Source: Bacteroidota bacterium (GTDB taxonomy: Bacteria > Bacteroidota > Bacteroidia > SXHM01). From it: a stretch of DNA of 36,095 nucleotides. Under the pieces are notes generated by a model that was given only the letters and a program-made list of their open reading frames with translations, ran no database searches and was not told the origin of the DNA. The stretch lies in assembly GCA_947478465.1 (NCBI GenBank), contig CANJWH010000031.1, forward strand, positions 1 to 36,095, in the 5' to 3' direction. The position numbers and the translations under genes are program-made. This document shows positions 7,987 through 17,800 of this stretch, piece by piece (within the stretch, counting starts at the first letter, position 1; each line of letters opens with the position of its first letter).

Positions 7987-8739
7987 TTACCACTTTACTC
8001 CGGGATACGCGCGGTGCACTGATTGCATCTCTGCCAAAATATAACCAAGATGCTCGGTATGTCTTCCCTGCAAATTCCCTTTTTGCATCCAGACGTTTTC
8101 TGGTTTTTTCAGCATTGCTTTTTCAAGCATTGTATCCACATCTTTTTGCCATAGCTGTTGAATTACAGAAAGGTCAGGAACAATTCCTGCTGCTGTCAAA
8201 GCAGAATCATTGTCATCTGTTTCAAATAAACTTCCTGTGAACCGGTAAATTTCATTCAGAGCATTTTGTAATCTGCGGTTACTTTCTTCTGTGCCATCTC
8301 CCAAACGAAGCATCCAACTGCTGCTGTGGCGCAGGTGATATTGAATTTCTTTAAGTGATTTAGCTGCAATTCCTGCAATTGTTTCGTCTTTACTTTTGGT
8401 GAGCGCTTCGTAAAAATGAATTTCAAAAGCATCGGTGAGATATTGGCGCAAAATTGTCTGAGCATAATCGCCATTTGGTTGTTCTGCCAGCAGGTTGTTA
8501 AAAAATTCACGCTCATTGCGCAAGTATGCAAGATCGTCTTCTGTTCTGCCTTTCTCTTCAATCTTTCCTGCATATTCATAAAGTGAATTAGCACGACCTA
8601 CAAAGTCAAGAGAGATGTTTGTTAATGCAATATCTTCTTCCAGTACCGGTCCATGCCCGCACCACTCAGATAAACGATGTCCTATTATTAGACTGCTGTC
8701 GGCAAGGCGCAGCAGGTAATTGAATAAATGCTTTTCCAT
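7987..8739 (-). CDS. paaC: Phenylacetyl-CoA 1,2-epoxidase structural subunit PaaC
   Basis: PaaC is the 250-residue ferritin-like partner that forms the stable core with catalytic PaaA in the phenylacetyl-CoA epoxidase. The sequence has the family pattern: LADSSLIIGHRLSEWCGHGP near the N-terminus, DIALTNISLDFVGRA, the LRNEREFFNNLLAEQPNGD segment, YHLRHSSSWMLRLGDGT in the middle, and the GRHTEHLGYILAEMQ ending. The start ATG overlaps the paaB stop by one base (TAATG), the arrangement expected for a co-translated subunit. Confidence 0.96.
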   Translation of the reverse strand: MEKHLFNYLLRLADSSLIIGHRLSEWCGHGPVLEEDIALTNISLDFVGRANSLYEYAGKIEEKGRTEDDLAYLRNEREFFNNLLAEQPNGDYAQTILRQYLTDAFEIHFYEALTKSKDETIAGIAAKSLKEIQYHLRHSSSWMLRLGDGTEESNRRLQNALNEIYRFTGSLFETDDNDSALTAAGIVPDLSVIQQLWQKDVDTMLEKAMLKKPENVWMQKGNLQGRHTEHLGYILAEMQSVHRAYPGVKW

Positions 8740-9029
8740 TATAAATATTTTACTCCCTCTGGAACGTGATAAAATGTTGGGTGACGATAAACTTTGTCGT
8801 TGGCGGGTTCAAAGAATGAGCCCATGTCTTCAGGTGAAGAAGCTGTTATAGCTTCTGCCGGAACAACCCAAATACTGGTTCCTTCGCTGCGTCTTGTATA
8901 AACATCCCGTGCGTTTTGAATCGCCATTTCTTTATCGGGCGCATGAACGCTGCCGCAATGTTTGTGAGGCAACCCGGGTTTGGTTTGCACAAATACTTCC
9001 CAAAGTGTTCCTTGATTATTGTTACTCAT
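8739..9029 (-). CDS. paaB: Phenylacetyl-CoA 1,2-epoxidase subunit PaaB
   Basis: This is a 96-residue protein of typical PaaB length. It has the family landmarks LWEVFVQTKPGLPHKHCGSV, the AIQNARDVYTRRSEG helix, IWVVPAEAI, and the DKVYRHPTFYHVPEGV end. PaaB is the small subunit that bridges PaaAC heterodimers. It lies 10 nt after paaA and overlaps paaC by one base. Confidence 0.96.
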   Translation of the reverse strand: MSNNNQGTLWEVFVQTKPGLPHKHCGSVHAPDKEMAIQNARDVYTRRSEGTSIWVVPAEAITASSPEDMGSFFEPANDKVYRHPTFYHVPEGVKYL

Positions 9030-9039
9030 GATTATATTT

Positions 9040-9978
9040 TTAAGCTGCTACTTTTTGTTGTTGTTTTGCTGCATATGCTGCTGCTGCTTCGCGCACCCAG
9101 GCGCCATCTTCATGTGCTTTAACACGAGCTGCAAGGCGTTCTTTATTGCAGGGCCCATTGCCTTTGATTACGTTGTTAAACTCTTCCCAATCAGGTGTGC
9201 CCCAATCATAACTTTGTTTTGCTTCGTTCCATTTCAAATCTTTATCCGGAACTTTCAAACCGATAAACTCAGCCTGAGGAACGGTGCGGTCAACAAATTT
9301 CTGACGCAATTCATCATTTGTTTCGCGTTTTATTTTCCAGCGCATAGATTGAGCAGTATTAGGTGAACTTGCATCCGGAGGGCCAAACATCATCAAGGAA
9401 GGCCACCAAAAACGATTAAGCGCATCCTGGGCCATTTCCTTTTGTTCAGGCGTTCCCGCAGCTAATACCGACATAATTTCATACCCTTGGCGTTGGTGAA
9501 AACTTTCTTCTTTGCAGATGCGCACCATTGCACGTGAATATGGTCCGTAAGATGTTTTTTGCAACATCACCTGATTCATAATTGCTGCTCCATCAACCAA
9601 CCATCCGATTGCTCCTATATCTGCCCATGTTAAAGTTGGATAATTGAAAATGCTTGAATATTTTGCTTTTCCGTTATGCAGTTGTTCAATCATTTCATCG
9701 CGGCTAATGCCCATTGTTTCCGCTGCACTGTAAAGATAAAGTCCGTGCCCTCCTTCGTCCTGAACTTTGGCTAAAAGAACCATTTTTCTTCTCAGACTTG
9801 GGGCGCGTGTAATCCAATTTCCTTCAGGCAACATGCCTACAATCTCGGAATGTGCATGCTGAGAAATTTGTCGGATAAGCGTTTTGCGGTAATCATCCGG
9901 CATCCAGTCTTTCGGCTCTATCATGTCGCCTCGGTCTATTTTGGCATCGAAATTTTCCTGTAGTTTTATTGTTTCCAT
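9040..9978 (-). CDS. paaA: Phenylacetyl-CoA 1,2-epoxidase catalytic subunit PaaA
   Basis: PaaA is the 312-residue di-iron oxygenase subunit that adds oxygen across the aromatic ring of phenylacetyl-CoA. Two ExxH iron-ligand motifs are visible: KVQDEGGHG (Glu75/His78) and [11 protein letters not shown] (Glu158/His161). The [21 protein letters not shown] and [18 protein letters not shown] segments are also characteristic. It is the first gene of the operon. The upstream 143 bp separate it from the divergently transcribed ECF sigma factor, and a Bacteroidota-type -7 box lies about 25 nt upstream of the ATG. Confidence 0.97.
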   Translation of the reverse strand: METIKLQENFDAKIDRGDMIEPKDWMPDDYRKTLIRQISQHAHSEIVGMLPEGNWITRAPSLRRKMVLLAKVQDEGGHGLYLYSAAETMGISRDEMIEQLHNGKAKYSSIFNYPTLTWADIGAIGWLVDGAAIMNQVMLQKTSYGPYSRAMVRICKEESFHQRQGYEIMSVLAAGTPEQKEMAQDALNRFWWPSLMMFGPPDASSPNTAQSMRWKIKRETNDELRQKFVDRTVPQAEFIGLKVPDKDLKWNEAKQSYDWGTPDWEEFNNVIKGNGPCNKERLAARVKAHEDGAWVREAAAAYAAKQQQKVAA

Positions 9979-10003
9979 TCTTAGAAATATTTTTCTTGTT
10001 GTG

Positions 10004-10011
10004 CAAGTTTA
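10004..10011 (-). promoter_or_regulatory. Candidate -7 box of the paa operon
   Basis: Read on the minus strand, TAAACTTG matches the Bacteroidota -7 consensus TAnnTTTG in all but one fixed base. It lies 25 nt upstream of the paaA ATG, allowing a short leader. I see no convincing -33 TTTG at the right distance (only T-rich sequence), so confidence is limited. No operator palindrome stands out in this intergenic region, and no paaX or paaR regulator gene is in the window. Confidence 0.3.
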
Positions 10012-10121
10012 AGAATTATCGTCAACATGAAAAGAAAAGTGATTAAAGTCAGAAATTTTATTTTTTTAAAATTTTGTAACGAATCGCTTAACCTTGCATT
10101 ATACTTTACAAAACCAGAGTT

Positions 10122-10712
10122 ATGAATGCAGATGTCAGTCAATCAGCCCATGAGCAGGGAAAACATCATCAAAGCAAAGCGCAGCTTGATGAAGAGGTGC
10201 TCCAGATAAAAGCCGCAATTGCCAATCCACAGGCGTTTGGAGTGCTTTACGATAAGTATTACCTCCGCATTTTCCGATATGTTTTTCAGCGTGTGGAAGA
10301 TGAAGATACCGCTGCAGATATAACTTCTGTTGTATTTTCAAAAGCTTTGTTCGGTTTAAATAAATATCAGTTTCGTGGGGTTCCATTTTCCGCATGGTTA
10401 TTTCGTGTAGCACAAAATGAGATGAATCAGCTTTTCAGAAAAAACGAAGTGCAAAAAGTTGTAAATATTCCGATTGAAAATCTTGCACAGATTGCAGAAG
10501 ATGCAGGTGAAGAAAATCTGGAAGAACGAATAGAAAGTTTGAAAAAAGCAATGAAAGGTTTGTCTGAAGATGAACTGGAGTTGATAGAACAACGATATTT
10601 TGAAGACCGTTCTTACAAAGAAATGAGTGAGATTTTGGACATGGAAGAAAATAATGCACGCGTGAAAACTTTTCGTGTGATTCAGAAGCTGAAAAACTTA
10701 TTAACGAAATAA
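10122..10712 (+). CDS. ECF-family RNA polymerase sigma factor
   Basis: This is a 196-residue sigma-70-family protein with only regions 2 and 4. Region 2 (about residues 33-100) contains LYDKYYLRIFRYVFQRV, DTAADITSVVFSKAL and FSAWLFRVAQNEMN. Region 4 (about 137-190) contains LSEDELELIEQRYFEDRSYKEMSEIL and the recognition-helix segment NARVKTFRVIQKLK. It is divergent from the paa operon and lies 9 nt upstream of a membrane protein gene, the usual place of an anti-sigma factor or sigma-linked sensor. The intergenic DNA has TATACTTTAC about 12 nt before the ATG, a weak promoter-like box. Whether it controls paa genes cannot be told from the sequence. Confidence 0.93.
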   Translation: MNADVSQSAHEQGKHHQSKAQLDEEVLQIKAAIANPQAFGVLYDKYYLRIFRYVFQRVEDEDTAADITSVVFSKALFGLNKYQFRGVPFSAWLFRVAQNEMNQLFRKNEVQKVVNIPIENLAQIAEDAGEENLEERIESLKKAMKGLSEDELELIEQRYFEDRSYKEMSEILDMEENNARVKTFRVIQKLKNLLTK

Positions 10713-10721
10713 TCAAAAGAA

Positions 10722-12338
10722 ATGAGCAAATTAAAATTCAATACCAACCGCAAAAACATCAGTGACGAGCAGGCTCTTAAGCATAAAAGCTTTGACAAAG
10801 TGATGGCGGGATACAAAGCATTATCAACGCCTTTGTATAAAACATTTAAGTTTTGGGCAGGTGCGGGAGTTGCTGTAACAACAATAGTTGTAGCAACTTT
10901 ACTGCTTACTAATAATCTGAAGAAAGGAACAGAAACAGCAGTAAAACCTCCAATTGAAAGTTTGGATGTTCCATCTGTTTCATATCTTGTAAATGCTGAT
11001 AAAGACACTCTCATTAGAACAAAATCCGGTTCGCAGATAAAGATTTCAGCTAATTCTTTTGTGGATGAAAAAGGAAATTCGATAACAGGAAAAGTGGAAA
11101 TTAAGTATCGCGAGTTTCATGATGTTATTGATATTTTCCTTTCAGGAATACCAATGAAATATGACAGTTCCGGAACAGAATATCATTTTGAATCAGCTGG
11201 CATGTTTGAGATTCATGGTTTTCAGGACAACAAAGAAGTATTCATAAACGAAACTTCACCAATCAATATTTTACTTGCATCAAAACAGGAAGGAGAGCGA
11301 TTTAATATTTACAAGTTGAATGATAAAAATGGCGACTGGAGTTATATTGGAAAAGATACGGCCGGTAATGTTGAAGACCACGCTTTTACAGAAACAAAAC
11401 TACTTCCGGATTTAGCTGAAGATCTAGCAAAAGAAATTCGTGAAGAAAAATCTAAAACAGATTTACTGGCTAAGGAAAAGCCTGTGGAACCTGTAATTGC
11501 GACCCCTATGAGTCAGAATCTAAAAATTGAAGTGGATGAAATAGAATTTCCTGAACTCGCACTTTATAAAAACTTGTTATTTGAGATTGATAAAAGCGAT
11601 AAAACCTATAAATCTGAATTGTCAAAAATAATATGGGATGCTGCATCTGTAAAAAAAGGCAAAGAGAAGGGAACATATATTCTTACCTTCATAAAAGGGA
11701 AAACGGAATACAGTTTTTTAACACGTCCTGTTGTTTCTGAGAAAGACTATCCGAAAGCTGTTGAAGTTTACAACAAGAAGTTTGATGAATACGAAAAAGC
11801 ACTTGTAAAACGCAATCAAGATGAAGCTCAGAAAGAAAGGGAATTGAAAGCGGAGTATGACAAACTAAACGCAGAACGCCTAGCTGAACTTGCTGAAATA
11901 CAACAAAGAATGGCATCTGAATCTGCTCAGCAGATAGCTACCAATGTCACAACAGATATTATCTACCGCTCATTTATGGTTAGCAGTTTTGGTATCTGGA
12001 ATTCAGACTGTCCTCAGAATATGCCAAAGGGCTTAATGGTTTCTGCAACTTTTACTGACAAGAACGGCAAGCAACTTTCTTTTAACACACTTTACCTTGT
12101 TGAGAAAGGAAAGAACGCGGCATACTCATTTACTAATTATGATTTCAGCAGGTTTCAGTTTAACCCTGAATCAGAAAATCTCTTGTTGGGTGTTACCAAA
12201 GACAACAAAATAGCATTGTTCAAACCAGAAGATTTTGCTTCACTTGGAAAAATTGGCTCTTCCTATAAATTTAAAATGCAGGTTCTGGATAAACCTTTCA
12301 AAAATATTGATGAAGTGAAAGCAAGTATTAATATTTGA
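10722..12338 (+). CDS. Membrane-anchored protein paired with ECF sigma factor
   Basis: This 538-residue protein has a short cytoplasmic N-terminus (about 1-42, with NRKNISDEQALKHKSFDKVMAGYKAL), one membrane helix at 43-63 (FWAGAGVAVTTIVVATLLL) and a large periplasmic part. The first periplasmic stretch (about 90-210) looks folded, with SITGKVEIKYREFHDVIDIFLSGI and YHFESAGMFEIHGFQDN. A charged coiled-coil-like segment spans about 355-405, followed by a final globular part. It starts 9 nt after the sigma factor stop, so it is co-transcribed. By position and topology it could be an anti-sigma factor or sensor, but I see no zinc-binding anti-sigma motif, so this role is inferred. It is otherwise of unknown function. 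Confidence 0.75.
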   Translation: MSKLKFNTNRKNISDEQALKHKSFDKVMAGYKALSTPLYKTFKFWAGAGVAVTTIVVATLLLTNNLKKGTETAVKPPIESLDVPSVSYLVNADKDTLIRTKSGSQIKISANSFVDEKGNSITGKVEIKYREFHDVIDIFLSGIPMKYDSSGTEYHFESAGMFEIHGFQDNKEVFINETSPINILLASKQEGERFNIYKLNDKNGDWSYIGKDTAGNVEDHAFTETKLLPDLAEDLAKEIREEKSKTDLLAKEKPVEPVIATPMSQNLKIEVDEIEFPELALYKNLLFEIDKSDKTYKSELSKIIWDAASVKKGKEKGTYILTFIKGKTEYSFLTRPVVSEKDYPKAVEVYNKKFDEYEKALVKRNQDEAQKERELKAEYDKLNAERLAELAEIQQRMASESAQQIATNVTTDIIYRSFMVSSFGIWNSDCPQNMPKGLMVSATFTDKNGKQLSFNTLYLVEKGKNAAYSFTNYDFSRFQFNPESENLLLGVTKDNKIALFKPEDFASLGKIGSSYKFKMQVLDKPFKNIDEVKASINI

Positions 12339-12365
12339 ATGCTTTATCTTTGAGATGTGTTTAAG

Positions 12366-13058
12366 ATGAGATTATCATTTTTGTTGCTTGCAATTATTTT
12401 TTCGGGGCTTGTAAAAGCACAGGATTCAATCGCTGTTTTCAAAGTCGTAAAATCAAAAACCAATTTTATTATTTCGCCTTCAAATAATGTATTGTGGATT
12501 GGTGTTGATAATAAGATTTGCATCAAGACAGAAGGACCAGGGAAAATTGCAAAAGTGGAAATAGCTGGTGCAACTATTGTACAAAAGGACAGTTGCTACA
12601 TCATACGGGCAACATCAGGCAGCGGGCATGAGGCCATTTTTTCGGTTTATGAATTATTGCCCAATGGAAAATCACAACTGGCACTGAACAAAAAATATAA
12701 TCTTGTTAGTTTGCCCGTTCCCGAAGTGCTCGTTTGTGATGTAAAAAATGATTCAACTATTGATAAGTTTTCGCTGATGGCAATTGGTAAACTTACAGCA
12801 AAGCTAAAAGGCACAAACGAAAAGCTGAAAGTTGTTGCATTTGAAATGCAAAGCGGAAATCAAACAACGATTGACACATTGAAAGCAAGTAATGAAAAAC
12901 TCACTGTTGAAATGAAACGCTTAATTGATGCGATGAAGCCGGGTAGCTTGATTATGTTCAACAACATTATTTGCCGCAATGCAAAAGGTGATTTGCTTCC
13001 GCCAATGAACGTGCGCATTTTCTTAGACGAGAAGAAGATATATCAATACGGGTTCTAA
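12366..13058 (+). CDS. Exported protein resembling the GldM C-terminal domains
   Basis: This is a 230-residue protein with a clear signal peptide (MRLSFLLLAIIFSGLVKA, cut before QDS). I chose the ATG at 12366; an in-frame GTG at 12357 would put extra residues before the signal. The mature part has the NVLWIGVDNKICIKTEG segment, then SLPVPEVLV and a final LIMFNNIICRNAKGDLLPP part. This order resembles the C-terminal periplasmic domains of GldM, a T9SS motor component, but without the transmembrane GldM N-terminus. It follows the sigma-linked membrane protein by 27 nt and probably shares its transcript. The GldM-like fold is recognised from pattern only; a role in secretion or sensing is not shown. 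Confidence 0.6.
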   Translation: MRLSFLLLAIIFSGLVKAQDSIAVFKVVKSKTNFIISPSNNVLWIGVDNKICIKTEGPGKIAKVEIAGATIVQKDSCYIIRATSGSGHEAIFSVYELLPNGKSQLALNKKYNLVSLPVPEVLVCDVKNDSTIDKFSLMAIGKLTAKLKGTNEKLKVVAFEMQSGNQTTIDTLKASNEKLTVEMKRLIDAMKPGSLIMFNNIICRNAKGDLLPPMNVRIFLDEKKIYQYGF

Positions 13059-13106
13059 AGTTCTCACTTGTAATCCTCACACTATTTTTTTGCATTTTTC
13101 TTTTCT

Positions 13107-14627
13107 TTAATTTTTTAAAAGAAGAACTTCTCTAAATGTTTTTTCATCTATTTTACTTTTAACCCACGAAATAAAGTCAAAGTAATCAAACACTTTTTTT
13201 TCATACGGGTCGTTCAGCATTTGCTCAAGTTTTTTGTGTGTATGCAAGTATTCAGGTAAAAGCATTTTTCGTTTTGACATCTTAAGTGTTTCACGAAAAA
13301 ATTTAATCATTACATGTTCAATCGGAAAAAGTTTATCCTGCTTTAGCATTTGTCCATAGGTTGAACGGATAATGTAGTCTATCAACGCAAAATTTCCCAA
13401 CTCAAAATGCACGATAAGGCTAAAAATTTTTGAAATACTATGCAACTCTTCTCTTACTTTAATTTCAGAATCATTCAAAATTTGATTAAGCCATTTCAAG
13501 CAATTATGATGTTCTCCGTTTATGAAATAAGTATAAGCAGCATCGAAATAAAAAGTAAGTTCACCTGATTTTGCAACAAATGCTCTGTTTTTTTTTATAT
13601 CAGTTTGTGCTTCTTCAATTATTTTTTTTGCTTTTTCAAATTCGCCTTTTATCAAATAGCAAACTACTTCAATACGAGTGCTGTAAAAAACAATATTTGC
13701 CTGAGTGTTGCGGTGAATTGTAATGTTATAATTTTCAGGAATGGAACGCAGTTTATTAATCACTGCGGTTATTTCATTGTATCTTTCTGTTTCAATTTTT
13801 GAGTTACATAAATTATTGAGCGAAACAACATACAGATTAGGACGATCGCGGATAAATTGTGGTTTACTTTCAAATAAATTCACAATCTTCTCATTGCATT
13901 CATGATAACTCTCGTAATCACCAATAGTGTTAAAGTAAAGCGAATGGGCTACATACATAAGATGCTTTGACCAGAAATTTTTCACCTTGGATTCAAGCAG
14001 AATCGGTTTATATACCAATTTTCGAAGCTGGTCAATATCATAGTCACTGCGAGCAATTCCCATTTTCACAACGCGACTATAAACGGAATAAACATTTTTC
14101 TTTACCAGTCGTTCTTCTTCAAACTCCTTAATAAGCAGCAAATCATTAGTAAGACTTTTGTCCAACTCTTCATATTGCGAACTTTTTGAAAGCAGGTTTT
14201 GCTCCCATCCTGCAACAGCAAGTTGTTCGGGAATTTTTTCAAGTTGAGTTGTTATTTCTTTAGCACGTTTTAAAAATTTCCAACATTGTTTGTAAAGTCC
14301 CTTTTCAAATAAAATTTCTACAGAGCGCATCATTTCACGGAAACGTGCATCTGAAGAACTGTCGGCACGAAATGCATTTAAACTGCGCAAAATCAAATTG
14401 AATAAGTAGTGTTTATGCCTGGGGAGATTTTTGGTGATTGGTGAGTTCTTTATCATTTTTTTTAATTCCGAGTCATTGCTCTCTTTCTGTGAATCCACAG
14501 CATCAAACAATTTCACATAATTGTTTTCTTTACCAATAACATGGCGCGAAGCAAAAATTTTGAAATACCTTTTCTCACTCATTGAGAGTGAATGTATAAG
14601 TTGAAATAAATCGGATGATTCAGCCAT
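13107..14627 (-). CDS. Helical-repeat protein of unknown function
   Basis: This is a 506-residue cytoplasmic protein without signal peptide or membrane segment. It starts with AESSDLFQLIHSLSMSEKRYFKIFASRH. The rest is a run of amphipathic helices with TPR-like spacing, for example VEILFEKGLYKQCWKFLKRAKEI, YLIKGEFEKAKKIIEEAQ and YTYFINGEHHNCLKWLNQIL. I recall similar hypothetical proteins in Bacteroidota genomes but know of no function. It is convergent with the GldM-C-like gene, with 48 bp between stops and no clear terminator hairpin, and stands alone. A scaffold or protein-binding role fits the repeat pattern but is inference. Confidence 0.7.
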   Translation of the reverse strand: MAESSDLFQLIHSLSMSEKRYFKIFASRHVIGKENNYVKLFDAVDSQKESNDSELKKMIKNSPITKNLPRHKHYLFNLILRSLNAFRADSSSDARFREMMRSVEILFEKGLYKQCWKFLKRAKEITTQLEKIPEQLAVAGWEQNLLSKSSQYEELDKSLTNDLLLIKEFEEERLVKKNVYSVYSRVVKMGIARSDYDIDQLRKLVYKPILLESKVKNFWSKHLMYVAHSLYFNTIGDYESYHECNEKIVNLFESKPQFIRDRPNLYVVSLNNLCNSKIETERYNEITAVINKLRSIPENYNITIHRNTQANIVFYSTRIEVVCYLIKGEFEKAKKIIEEAQTDIKKNRAFVAKSGELTFYFDAAYTYFINGEHHNCLKWLNQILNDSEIKVREELHSISKIFSLIVHFELGNFALIDYIIRSTYGQMLKQDKLFPIEHVMIKFFRETLKMSKRKMLLPEYLHTHKKLEQMLNDPYEKKVFDYFDFISWVKSKIDEKTFREVLLLKN

Positions 14628-14808
14628 CTGAATTGTAATTTAAATCCTTAATTCAAAAATCAATACTAATTATATTATCTTATATAATTAACTTTTTGGT
14701 AAGTGAATTTAAAGTCAAAAATAATTCAGACTTGTAATTTGGATGTGTGAATTTTCAGAAACACAACGAACGCTAACTTAAGTTTGGAGGCTAATCATTT
14801 ATTAGGCC

Positions 14809-17800
14809 ATGAAAAAGCATTTACTAACACTTATTTTGTTTGTCTGCGCATTTATTGCAAGTGTAACACAGGTTTCAGTTGCTCAAACTGATGTAATTAA
14901 TATCCATACAAGTAACAATGTGGGTATAGGCCCGGGGTCTACCACACCGGTTTCTTACCTTGATGTGTCGGGTTCGTTCGGGCAAAAGGTAACCACCATT
15001 TCAGCCAACCGAACATTAGATGTAACAGATAACACAGTAGTATGCAACCCCTCGGGAGGCTCGTTTATAGTAACCTTGCCGGCAGCATCAGGCTGTTCAG
15101 GCAGGGTTTATATAATAAAAAGAAATGCAACAGTTACTGCCAACACCGTAACAATTGCAGGCGGTGCAACTATTGACGGAGCAGCAAGTTTTGTTCTCAA
15201 TTCACCGAACCAGTCTATAGAAGTATTCAGTGACGGCACAGAGTGGAAATCAACAGTAGGCGGATTATCAGGCCTAACCTCACTAACAGCCGGCAACGAC
15301 ATTGATTTCGGTACTTCGTCATCACCCAACAGCATAGACATAGAGCCGATATTAAACTCAGTACATACCATAAGTGCACCTTCTTCAAATAATCTTAACT
15401 TAAATGCAGCTTCAGGTTTTGCTGCAGTTATCAATGCCAATAACGGTACCACGGGACCCACCAATACTTTCAGAATTGGTGACGGAGTCGGAGGTTCCGA
15501 TGTATTTTATGTTCAGGCTAACGGAAATTTTTATGCAGCTAACAATGGTCAGGTAGTTGGTAATTTATCTTTAACGGGAACAACAAAAACCTTGATTGCA
15601 ACAGGTATCATAGGCAATAATACATTTAACCCTGCAGCACCAACCATTGCAAACTCAAATATAATGTATGCTGATAATGCCAGCGGTGCTGTATATTCAT
15701 TGCGGCCAGCCACAGTCGCATCAACTTTAACGTCCAATGCTTCAGGGCAACTTTCATGGGCATCATCAACCGGAACAGGAATACAGGGATACTGGAACAG
15801 AACAGGCACAACACTTGCGCCAACAAATACAAATGATCTTGTAAGCGTTCCAATTGACAGAACAGCAAGTTTCGGTATAACAGGAAACAATGCCTCTACT
15901 GCTCCTGCCACTGGCGATCGTGGCGGTGTGGCAGGTTTGTTTAGTTCATCAGGTACTAGTGCCAACGGATATTTGGGATTTAATTCAAATACCGGTTTTC
16001 CTGATGATGACAATCAAACAAAACCGGCAACAGCAGGTGTGTATGGGATATATAATGGAACTACTGCCAACAGATACGCAGTGTATGGCGAAGTAGAAAA
16101 TTCAGACGCCACATCAACCACAAATAAAATTGCGATTTATGGCCGCTCCAATAATTCCAGTGGAAACCGTATAGGCGTGGTAGGCGATGCTATGAACAGC
16201 GGCAGTGGTAACTCCCGTGCCGGTATTTTGGGATTGAGCGGTGCTGCATCAGTAAGTATATCCACTAATATTTCCGGTACTTCGGCTGCGGTAATGGGCA
16301 TAGCCGAACCTGGCGATTACAGTTTATTCGGATATTCTCCTACCAGCACTGCTGCAAATCCATTGTTTGCCGTGGCTTCTAATATTGGTGGTCCTAAAAC
16401 CGAGAAATTCAGAGTAAATGCCGATGGTCAAATAACCACTTCGCTTATTACTGCCGGTTTTGTAAAAACCACTGCCAGTGGCGTGCTTTCTTCTGCTTCA
16501 CAAGTAGCTTTGAGCAGTGAGGTTACCGGAACGCTGCCTGTTGCTAATGGAGGAACAGGGGCAACTACATTAACCGGTATTGTTTTAGGTAATGGTACAT
16601 CAGCATTAACAGCTACAACTACTTCTGGAGGTATTGCCGGTGCAATATCTGACGAAACAGGAACTGGCTCTGTAGTATTCTCTGCAACACCAACTTTTAC
16701 AGGAACTCCCGCTGCTCCAACTGCCGCATTAAATACAAATACAACCCAATTGGCTACTACCGCCTTCGTTATAGGCCAAGCATCTAGCACAACACCTAAC
16801 GCATTAGGCACTGCTGCTGTGGGCACAGGGACAACCTTTGCCAGGGCCGACCACGTTCACCCGGCTATTAATCTTGGTAGTGGGGCGAATTCAACTTTTA
16901 CAGGAATTTTGCCTGTTGCTAACGGTGGCACGGGTTCCAGCTCTCAAAACTGGGTGGACTTAACAACTACACAAACTGCAGCAGGTGCTAAAACATGGAG
17001 CAACAATGCTACTTTTAACGGTGGCACAACTACTTTAGGAAATGCAACCAGCAACCTATTGTATTTTAACCCAATTGGAGTGGGAGCACCTGCATTTACC
17101 ACGCGTAGTGCCGGAACTAAAATTGTTTTTTACCCCCAGGTTAGTGCTACCGATGTAGATTACGCTATAGGTTTAGATGGCAGCACACTTTGGTATTCGG
17201 TACCAGGTAATACAAGCAGCTACTTCCATAAATTTTATGGCGGCACTGCAGAGTTAATGAGAATTCAGGGCGATGGCAATGTGGGAATTGGCACTACCAG
17301 ACCATTGGCTAAATTACAAGTAGGTGCCGATAATCTGACACAGCCCGGAACAGTAGGTACACTTACCCCAGCGGTTAGAATACTTGGAACTGAAAATAAT
17401 ATTACTGAAGCAAGTATATTACGTTTAGTAAGACCAACGAACAACAATAATCTTTGGCCTTCTGCCGTTGATTTTAAAATGAGTTCATATGCAACAGCCT
17501 TGGGTAATCCATATTTGCCAAAAACACAACTTACTATTGGGTTAAAAGCCAGCACCGGTGCGCAGGAAGATTTTGTGGATGTAATTACATTAAGAGATAA
17601 CGGCAGGGTGGGTATTGGCACAACTGCCCCAACCTTAGCATTATTAGATGTAAATCAGAATTCGGGGGTATCGCCCGGCACAGCAATTAAATTTGGTTCG
17701 CGTGGTTTTCTCGTTTCTCCCTCAACCATTCTTTCTGACAATGCTTATTATAATGGAACTGCATTTGTAAATGTGGCTAATGATTTTTCTACTTATCTGA

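Noticed and set aside
13059..13106. Bidirectional terminator between the convergent genes.
   Set aside because: T-rich sequence is present but I could find no stable stem.
15108..16826. Several minus-strand frames of 118 to 154 residues opposite the large fibre gene.
   Set aside because: They are shadows of a low-complexity plus-strand gene and show no coherent domains of their own.
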